A stretch of 11,519 nt of DNA from Gemmatimonadaceae bacterium (GTDB lineage: Bacteria; Gemmatimonadota; Gemmatimonadetes; Gemmatimonadales; Gemmatimonadaceae), in contig JADGQU010000046.1 of the NCBI GenBank assembly GCA_017881545.1, positions 1-11,519 of the forward strand, read 5' to 3'. The notes under the pieces are model-generated. The model was not told the origin of the DNA, ran no database searches, and saw nothing but the letters and a program-made list of their open reading frames with translations. Below are positions 6,011-11,519 of the stretch, piece by piece. Position numbers and translations under genes: made by a program. Each line of letters opens with the position of its first letter. Position 1 is the stretch's first letter.

Positions 6011-7122
6011 CGCTCGATCGCGTAGGGAGACGGCTCGATGCGGCTGCCGGTCTCGCCGTCGAAGATGTGTACGCCTTCGGGGCGAACGCGAATCGAGACG
6101 ATGTCACCGGGCCTGATCATCTCCTGCGGTGGCGCTACCGCCACCAACCGATCCCCGCCCGAGAGCGTGACGTAGACAATCTGCTCGTTCCCCATTGGCT
6201 CGACGACACCCACCTCGCCCTTCGGCCTGTTCTCGCCGTCGCCGCTCACTTCGATGTGCTGCGGCCGCACGCCGAGGAACACGCGGCCGTGGGATTCTCC
6301 GTCGCAGGGGACGTCGAGTGTGAGATCGATCCCCTTGAACGTGCACATCCCCATCCGACCGGCGGCGCCCTCCGTGCGCTGAATCACTCCCTCGATGAAG
6401 TTCATCGCCGGACTGCCTATGAAGCCGGCGACGAATTTGTTGGCGGGATGGTTGTAGAGCTCCATGGGTGTGGCGATCTGCTGGAGGATGCCTTCCTTGA
6501 GGACCGCGATGCGATCGCCCAGCGTGAGCGCTTCCGACTGATCGTGAGTGACGTAGACCATGGTCGCGCCGAGTTTGCGGTGCAGCCGCGCGAGCTCGAC
6601 GCGCGTCTCGACGCGGAGCTGCGCGTCGAGATTGGAGAGGGGCTCGTCGAAGAGGAACGCCAGGGGCTCGCGCACAATCGCGCGTCCGAGGGCGACGCGC
6701 TGGCGTTGTCCGCCCGAGAGCTGGGCGGGTTTCCGATCCAACAGAGCCTCGAGGCCGAGAGACGCGGCAATCGCGTTGACGCGCTCGGCAATCACGGCCG
6801 GCGCCTGTTTCCTGATGCTGAGCCCGAATCCGAGATTGTCTCGCACGGTCATGTGCGGGTAGAGCGCGTAATTCTGGAAGACCATCGCAATGTCGCGCTG
6901 CTGGGGCGGGAGGTCGGTGACGTCACGCTCGCCAATGCGGATCACGCCGTCGCTGACGCGCTCGAGGCCGGCCATGAGTCGGAGCACGGTCGATTTGCCG
7001 CTGCCCGATGGCCCGACGAGGACGAGCAGCTCGCCATCGCTTGCTTCAAGGCTGAGATCGCGGGCCGCGACATACCCGTTCGGATAAATCTTGTCCACAT
7101 GCTCTAACGCAATTCGGGCCAT
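6007..7122 (-). CDS. Sugar ABC transporter ATP-binding protein (MalK/UgpC/MsmK type)
   Basis: This 371-residue ATPase drives the sugar importer encoded upstream in the same operon and acts as a dimer on the inner face of the membrane. All nucleotide-binding motifs are intact: Walker A GPSGSGKST (37-45), Q-loop Gln83 in VFQNYALYPHMTV, signature LSGGQRQR (135-142), Walker B FLFDEP (156-161), D-loop SNLD (163-166) and His193. The C-terminal part (about 236-360) is the MalK-type TOBE/regulatory domain, with FIGSPAMNF, GVRPQHIEV and RPEGVHIFD. The ATG is preceded by AGGAGA with five-base spacing (plus-strand 7128-7133). It is the last gene of the operon, 75 bases after the MalG-like permease gene with a hairpin between them. 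Its stop codon overlaps that of the converging + strand gene. Confidence 0.95.
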   Translation of the reverse strand: MARIALEHVDKIYPNGYVAARDLSLEASDGELLVLVGPSGSGKSTVLRLMAGLERVSDGVIRIGERDVTDLPPQQRDIAMVFQNYALYPHMTVRDNLGFGLSIRKQAPAVIAERVNAIAASLGLEALLDRKPAQLSGGQRQRVALGRAIVREPLAFLFDEPLSNLDAQLRVETRVELARLHRKLGATMVYVTHDQSEALTLGDRIAVLKEGILQQIATPMELYNHPANKFVAGFIGSPAMNFIEGVIQRTEGAAGRMGMCTFKGIDLTLDVPCDGESHGRVFLGVRPQHIEVSGDGENRPKGEVGVVEPMGNEQIVYVTLSGGDRLVAVAPPQEMIRPGDIVSIRVRPEGVHIFDGETGSRIEPSPYAIER

Positions 7123-7153
7123 GCTGTTCTCCTAACGTTTTGTCTAGAACGCT

Positions 7154-7184
7154 AACTGAACGGGATCCGAGATCTCGTTCAGTT
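7154..7184. promoter_or_regulatory. Intercistronic inverted repeat (mRNA hairpin) before the ATPase gene
   Basis: AACTGAACG (7154-7162) and CGTTCAGTT (7176-7184) are perfect 9-base arms. Inside, after one mismatched position, GATC pairs with GATC around a three-base centre, so 13 of 14 arm positions pair in the - strand transcript. No T-run follows in the direction of transcription, so full termination is unlikely. It may adjust mRNA stability or the level of the ATPase relative to the permeases, as intercistronic hairpins do in other transport operons. As DNA it could also be a repressor site serving an internal promoter. Confidence 0.6.
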
Positions 7185-7197
7185 GCAGTTGGTTTCT

Positions 7198-8040
7198 TCA
7201 CCCTTTGACAGCCCCAGCGGTGAGCCCCTGCACTATCCGCCGTTGAAACACGAGAACCATAGCCGCCACCGGCGCGGTTGCAACAACGGCCGCAGCAAGA
7301 ATCTCCCCCCACGGTACCTGGTACTGCCCCCGGAACAGAGCGATTGCGACCGGCACAGTTTGTCGCTCGGGTCCGAGCGTGAACGAGAGCGCGAACAGAA
7401 ACTCGTTCCAGCAGTAGATGAACGTCAGAATTCCAGTCGTTGCAAGACTCGGCACAGCGAGCGGCAGCAGGATTCTCGTGAAGCTCTGGATTCGCGTCGC
7501 GCCGTCTACGTGCGCGGCTTCCTCGAGATCCTTGGGGATCTGTCGGATAGAGCCAGTTAGCACCCAGACCGTAAGTGGCATGGCAAACGTCATGTACGGC
7601 ATGATGAGACCGGGATACGTGTCGATCAGGTGTAGCGATCTCAGCAGCAGGTAAAGAGGGCTCACGATCGAGATCTGGGGGAACATCGTCACCGCGAGAA
7701 TGAACCCCATGATCGCCGCCTTGCCCCGGAATTCAATTCTGGCGAGGGCGTAGGCGGCGAGCGTTCCCACGATCAGGCAGAATATCGTCGTCGTTCCCGC
7801 TACGATGAGCGAGTTGCGGATGGGTGTAATGAAATCACGCTCGGTGAACAGCGCTCGGTAGTGATCGAAGATCAGATGCTGGGGCCACAGCGATGGATCG
7901 CGAAAGAGCGCCGCGTCCGAGGTCAGCGATGCGACGAACGCCCAGTAGAACGGGAAGAGCGTGAAGACCATGAGCAGGACGAGCGCTGCCCCGAATGCCC
8001 AGTTGCCCCACTGGACTCCGGGCCTGGACGCGGATCTCAT
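7198..8040 (-). CDS. Carbohydrate ABC transporter permease (MalG-like)
   Basis: This 280-residue inner-membrane protein has six predicted transmembrane segments, roughly at 14-38, 76-100, 110-133, 145-165, 200-222 and 246-266. The cytoplasmic EAA loop that contacts the ATPase is clear at 173-197: EEAAHVDGATRIQSF, then RILLPLAVP. NSLIVAGTTT (76-85) and WNEFLFALSF (211-220) are typical of the MalG group (COG0395). The start is an ATG with GGAGG six bases upstream (plus-strand 8047-8051). It follows the MalF-like gene by 37 bases and should form a heterodimer with it as the membrane channel of the sugar importer. Confidence 0.95.
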   Translation of the reverse strand: MRSASRPGVQWGNWAFGAALVLLMVFTLFPFYWAFVASLTSDAALFRDPSLWPQHLIFDHYRALFTERDFITPIRNSLIVAGTTTIFCLIVGTLAAYALARIEFRGKAAIMGFILAVTMFPQISIVSPLYLLLRSLHLIDTYPGLIMPYMTFAMPLTVWVLTGSIRQIPKDLEEAAHVDGATRIQSFTRILLPLAVPSLATTGILTFIYCWNEFLFALSFTLGPERQTVPVAIALFRGQYQVPWGEILAAAVVATAPVAAMVLVFQRRIVQGLTAGAVKG

Positions 8041-8077
8041 CGATTGCCTCCAGTTAATCTGGCGTCATCGACGGGCA

Positions 8078-8983
8078 TCACGACTCGTCTCCTCCCAACC
8101 GTACGCCGAGGCCGCGCACGTAGAACAACGCCAGCCCAAACGTGATTGCGAATATCACGACCGACAGCGCCGAGCCGTAGCCGAAGCGAAGATTCTGGAG
8201 CAATGCGTTGAACGTGTAGAGCGCCACTGGCTCGGTAGACGTACCGGGTCCTCCGCCTGTGAGCACATAGATCAGATCGAAGACGCGAAATCCATCGAGT
8301 GTTCTGAAGATCAGCGTCACGAGAATCGCCGGCTTGAGCAGCGGAAGCGTGATGTGCCGTAGCTGCCACCAGGCGTTGGCGCCGTCGACGGCCGCAGCCT
8401 CGTACAGAGTCAGGTCGATGTTCTGAAGCCCTGCCAGGAGGAGCAGCGCCACGAAGGGAGTCGTCTTCCAGACGTCGGCGAGAATCACCGGTACCCACGC
8501 CGTCGATGTCTGGATGAACCAGACCATTGGCTCCTGAAGAAATCCCGCTTTCACAAGTAGGGCGTTCGCGATTCCGCCCTGCGACTCGAAGATGAAGCGC
8601 CAGAGGAGCGCGGCTACGACCGTTGGAATCGCCCACGGCACCAGCACCGCGGCGCGCACGAATCCGCGTCCGCGAAAGACGCGATTCATCGCGAGCGCCA
8701 GGAAGAGCCCGATCATGAGCTCCAGCGAGATGGACACTACTGTGAAGAACGCGGTATGGCCGAGCGCGGCCCAGAAGCGCGGATCCTTTGCGATTTCGAT
8801 GTAGTTCGCGAGCCCGACGAACGGCTTGCCGAGCCACGGCATCCGCAGCTCATGGAGATGCAGCGATTCCCAGAAAGTCCAGCCGAGGGGAAAGATCGCG
8901 ATGAGCGCGATGACCGAAAGCGCGGGCGCGACGAGTGACCAGCCGAGCCGGGCTTCGTGTCCGAGTCGGGAGACTTTTCTCAC
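8078..8983 (-). CDS. Sugar ABC transporter permease (MalF/UgpA-like)
   Basis: This 301-residue membrane protein starts at GTG 8983, preceded by GGAG with eight-base spacing. Six transmembrane segments are visible, the first at about 14-36 and later ones near 76-100, 108-130, 162-186, 216-240 and 268-290. The EAA loop is at 194-218: YEAAAVDGANAWWQL, then ITLPLLKP. FDLIYVLTGGGPGTSTEP (235-252) is a hallmark of the MalF/UgpA group (COG1175). It lacks the large periplasmic insert of enterobacterial MalF, as is usual outside that group. It lies 16 bases after the binding-protein gene and pairs with the MalG-like protein. Confidence 0.95.
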   Translation of the reverse strand: MRKVSRLGHEARLGWSLVAPALSVIALIAIFPLGWTFWESLHLHELRMPWLGKPFVGLANYIEIAKDPRFWAALGHTAFFTVVSISLELMIGLFLALAMNRVFRGRGFVRAAVLVPWAIPTVVAALLWRFIFESQGGIANALLVKAGFLQEPMVWFIQTSTAWVPVILADVWKTTPFVALLLLAGLQNIDLTLYEAAAVDGANAWWQLRHITLPLLKPAILVTLIFRTLDGFRVFDLIYVLTGGGPGTSTEPVALYTFNALLQNLRFGYGSALSVVIFAITFGLALFYVRGLGVRLGGDES

Positions 8984-8999
8984 CGCGAAGTCTCCCGTG

Positions 9000-10373
9000 T
9001 CATTCAGTGTGCGTCCCCGCTGTCATCAGCTTTCGCATGCCCGTCCTCTCGATCAACGCGTTGATGCGGGCCGCAGCCGAGTTGAGCGCTTCCGTCGGTT
9101 CCACCTGTCGCACGAGGGCGCGGTGCAATTCGATCTGGAGAATCTCGGAGAGCTCTGTGTATATAGGAGTCACTGGTCGAGGTGTCGCGCTCTCGATCGC
9201 TCGCCGGGCGTTTTCGAGCGGGATCCCGATTGCGCCGCGCATACGCGTGTCGCTGTAGAGCGCCGGGCGCGTCGGGTATTGTCCTACGGCCACCGCGCGT
9301 TCGAGCATCTGCTCCGGCGCGGTGAGATAGGCGATGAGCTTGTACGCAGCGTCGGGGTGGTCGGTGTAGGCGTTGATCGCGAGCTGCGCTCCGCCCAGCG
9401 CGGCAGTGGAGTGTCCGTTGGGAGCGGTTCCCGACGCAGGCATGGGTGACACTGTGAATTTGCCGGCGACTTTTGATTGTGCGGTATCGCTCATCGCTGC
9501 GACCGGGTACGGCCAGTTGCGCATGAAGACCGCGTTCCCATTCTGGAATGCGAAGCGCGCTTCCTCTTCGTGCCAAGTGAGGACGTCGAGCGGCGCGACC
9601 TGCGACTTGTACAGCTCGTCGCGCATGAACTCGAGCGCGCGCACCGCTTCGGGGCGATTCACGACGACCTCGCCCTTGTCGTCGATGATGCGGCCGCCGA
9701 ACGCTCCCAGGTATTCTACGAACCCGGTGATCAGCCCTTCGTAGCGCGCGCCCTGCGAGACGATCCCATACTTTGGTCCTCCGCGCCGAGACATCGCCGC
9801 CCTGGCCTGCGCCACCATCTCCTCGAGCGTCTTCGGCTCATTCGGGACGAGGTCGGTGCGGCGGTAGAGGAGCCCGACGTCTGCGAACCATGGCAGCGCG
9901 TAGAGCTTTCCGGCCCAGGTGTTGGCGCTGATCGTCGCGGGGAAGAACTCGGCCCGGGGCGGAGCGTACTTGTCGAGGGGCAACACCCATCCCGCGGCGG
10001 CGAACTCGGGCGTCCACACGACGTCCAGCTGGAGGATGGAAGGATTCCCGACCCTCGCATTGAGCCATTGCACGTAGAGTTGATGCCGCTGCGACGCGTC
10101 GTCGGGCGTGCGCTGCAATTCGACGCGAACTCCGGGATTCAGCTCCATGAAGCGCTTCAGCTGCTTAGCTACGAGCGTCCCCTCCGCGCCCAGGGCGGAG
10201 CCCGAGAAGGTGAGAACGGTCTCGTTGGGGTTGGGAGCTCGCCCGCAGCTCGCGAGAAACATCGCGGCGCAAAGGAGGGAAACGCGGCCAAGTCTCAAAC
10301 GAAGGCTGCTGTCGAGGGAGTGTTCTCGAGAATCAGACCATAATTCGCGAGCTCCCACACGACCCAGCCTCAC
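9000..10373 (-). CDS. Extracellular sugar-binding lipoprotein of the ABC importer (trehalose/maltose-like)
   Basis: This 457-residue cluster-1-type solute-binding protein has a lipobox FLASC with Cys43, so it is anchored to a membrane in the periplasm and delivers sugar to the permeases. Family motifs include LDVVWTPEFAAAGWVLPLD (116-134), ALPWFADVGLLYRR (159-172), SQGARYEGLITGFVEYLG (206-223), MRNWPYP (284-290), ALGGAQLAIN (325-334) and PVTPIYTELSEILQIELHRAL (400-420). The QGxxYEGL stretch and the C-terminal motif are typical of trehalose/maltose-binding proteins such as ThuE and LpqY, which suggests a glucose disaccharide; this is family inference. The GTG start at 10373 has GGAAG upstream but gives an unusually long stretch before the lipobox. 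A TTG at 10298 would give a compact signal peptide but lacks a ribosome binding site. Confidence 0.92.
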   Translation of the reverse strand: MRLGRVGARELWSDSREHSLDSSLRLRLGRVSLLCAAMFLASCGRAPNPNETVLTFSGSALGAEGTLVAKQLKRFMELNPGVRVELQRTPDDASQRHQLYVQWLNARVGNPSILQLDVVWTPEFAAAGWVLPLDKYAPPRAEFFPATISANTWAGKLYALPWFADVGLLYRRTDLVPNEPKTLEEMVAQARAAMSRRGGPKYGIVSQGARYEGLITGFVEYLGAFGGRIIDDKGEVVVNRPEAVRALEFMRDELYKSQVAPLDVLTWHEEEARFAFQNGNAVFMRNWPYPVAAMSDTAQSKVAGKFTVSPMPASGTAPNGHSTAALGGAQLAINAYTDHPDAAYKLIAYLTAPEQMLERAVAVGQYPTRPALYSDTRMRGAIGIPLENARRAIESATPRPVTPIYTELSEILQIELHRALVRQVEPTEALNSAAARINALIERTGMRKLMTAGTHTE

Positions 10374-10396
10374 GCGAAGACTTCCATTACGACGGT

Positions 10397-11519
10397 TCAG
10401 TAGACCCCCAACCGCTTCAGAACAAACTGCACGGCGAGGTCAGTCACGTTCCAGAGCTGCACGTCGGTGCTTGCTCCGTACCGAATGGGCTTGAGGGTTC
10501 CACCGGTGATCTCATAGCTCCACAGCTCATTGTGTTTCAGTCCCGACGAGTCCACCGCAAGGTAGGTTCGCATGAGAGCGCCGCGCATCGCGTCGACGTA
10601 TTCAATGAGCGCCTGACTCCTCGATCTCGCGCTGTCATTCCTCGCGCCGGAAATCTGATTGGCGAGTCCGAGCAGAATCAGATTCACCTCCCTCCCCCAC
10701 ACGACCCGCGGCGAATGGTACGTGTCTCGCCGAAACGCCTCCCATACAGCGGGTGACGCGTAGGCATCGTTCGCGACGACCGGACCGAGCCCGCCGACGA
10801 ACAATCCCACCGGGTACGGTCGCATGATCGCCCTGACGTCGCGCTGAACCGCGGCAATCCCCTCGGGCGTGGTGTCTCGGCCGTCTCGCAGCAGGAGCCA
10901 GGTCGCCGGGTCCGTGTTCACGACCGGAATTGGCTTGCCCGCCGAATCCAGTGAGATAGCAAGGAACTCGAGGGGCAGCGTATCGACTGCCGTCTTGGCG
11001 AGCTCCGCCCGCCAGTACGCTCGCTCGGTCGCGGGAAGCGACTGTAGCTTGGCCGCGACCTTGGCTTTGACATCCTCGGGCGTCAGCGTGACCAGGAAGT
11101 GCCGCGCAGCTCCCCGCCAGTTCTGAATCGCGCGCTGCAAAAGCGCCGGGTCGCGCGCGAAATCTCCTAGCGGCGTGTTGGCCGTGGGTGCGACTGCGGC
11201 GAGATCACTCGGCGCGAATCCGATCGCCCGGAGCGAGGCAAGGATTTCGGAAATGGACTGGAGCGCGCGCGGAACCCATATGGCGTTTATGTCCATCTCG
11301 TACCGGCCATTCGCGTAACCGGCGTTGCTGTCACGCCAGCTGATCGAGCGCCAATGGGTAGAATCGAGGCGCGGCGATCCGATGAGATTGTGAATGACGG
11401 GATCGCGCGCGTAGGGAGCCGCGAGCATCGCAACGAGGCTGAGCTCTTTCAGGAGAAGGCCAATGCGCGGCCCCCTGCCGTCCGACGAATCCATCAGGAA
11501 CGCTTTCTTTCGCGCCGCC
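10397..11519 (-). CDS. C-terminal part of a putative (alpha/alpha)6-barrel glycosidase, cut by the window edge
   Basis: The frame is open to the right edge, giving at least 373 residues. An internal ATG at 11494 exists, but the frame continues upstream of it without a stop, so the true start lies outside. Stretches resemble helical-barrel glycosidases of the GH15/GH63/debranching-enzyme type: YEMDINAIWVPRAL is like the [VI]NA[LI]W region of amylo-1,6-glucosidases, YHSPRVVWGREVNLILLGL is like the late tryptophan-rich helix pair, and DVQLWNVTDLAVQFVL is like the last barrel helices. I cannot place the catalytic acids. The stop is 23 bases before the binding-protein gene, so it is probably the upstream gene of the same operon and may process the sugar before or after uptake. 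The family assignment is tentative; it could be a non-catalytic relative. Confidence 0.5.
   Translation of the reverse strand, partial: AARKKAFLMDSSDGRGPRIGLLLKELSLVAMLAAPYARDPVIHNLIGSPRLDSTHWRSISWRDSNAGYANGRYEMDINAIWVPRALQSISEILASLRAIGFAPSDLAAVAPTANTPLGDFARDPALLQRAIQNWRGAARHFLVTLTPEDVKAKVAAKLQSLPATERAYWRAELAKTAVDTLPLEFLAISLDSAGKPIPVVNTDPATWLLLRDGRDTTPEGIAAVQRDVRAIMRPYPVGLFVGGLGPVVANDAYASPAVWEAFRRDTYHSPRVVWGREVNLILLGLANQISGARNDSARSRSQALIEYVDAMRGALMRTYLAVDSSGLKHNELWSYEITGGTLKPIRYGASTDVQLWNVTDLAVQFVLKRLGVY

Noticed and set aside
6067..7107. Long open frame (346 codons) on the + strand opposite the ATPase gene
   Set aside because: The - strand encodes every ABC ATPase motif in order. The + strand product shows no domain and is an antisense shadow.
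8037..8837. Alternative - strand frame of 266 codons overlapping the MalF-like gene
   Set aside because: It is a frame-shifted reading of the same region. The MalF-like frame has the EAA loop and transmembrane segments, and this one is Arg-rich with no membrane pattern.

Overview
The window is GC-rich, densely packed bacterial DNA. I infer a soil or sediment bacterium of the Gemmatimonadota type or a similar high-GC Gram-negative lineage. The reasons are a secreted M28 zinc peptidase with a Sec signal, a lipoprotein YcbB-like L,D-transpeptidase, a DinB/VOC/MarR cluster and a sugar ABC operon. This assignment rests on general protein style, with no rRNA or other marker gene in the window.

Left part, + strand (1-1706). 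A 265-base non-coding leader carries inverted tandem heptamers near its ends and a perfect 9+3+9 palindrome just upstream of the first gene. Three small genes follow: a VOC/glyoxalase-fold protein, a MarR-type repressor and a DinB-fold protein. Each overlaps the next by 4 bases (GTGA, then ATGA), so they form one tightly coupled operon. The palindrome overlaps a possible -10 element and is the natural candidate operator for the MarR protein. The likely role is detoxification or chemical stress response.

Middle part, + strand (1799-6010). A secreted M28 metallopeptidase is followed by a strong intrinsic terminator preceded by another hairpin. Only about 40 bases later comes an L,D-transpeptidase lipoprotein of the YcbB/LdtD type, which forms 3-3 peptidoglycan crosslinks in the periplasm. 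A small protein resembling the SpoIIAA/STAS-like family follows. It converges on the next operon, and the two genes share the palindrome CTAG for both stop codons.

Right part, - strand (6007-11519). This is a sugar-uptake operon read from right to left: a gene cut by the window edge that looks like an (alpha/alpha)6-barrel glycosidase, a substrate-binding lipoprotein, two MalF/MalG-type permeases and a MalK/UgpC-type ATPase. The binding protein has features of trehalose/maltose-binding proteins, so a disaccharide or alpha-glucoside is the likely cargo. The intergenic gaps are 16 to 75 bases. The largest, just before the ATPase gene, holds a long inverted repeat that would fold in the mRNA.

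I did not find a CRISPR array, insertion sequence, tRNA, rRNA or phage genes. The genes look like ordinary chromosomal functions. The most interesting unexplained signals are the palindromic operator, the structured leader and terminator before the transpeptidase, the intercistronic hairpin in the transport operon, the enlarged metal-site loop of the M28 peptidase and the unassigned glycosidase-like protein.
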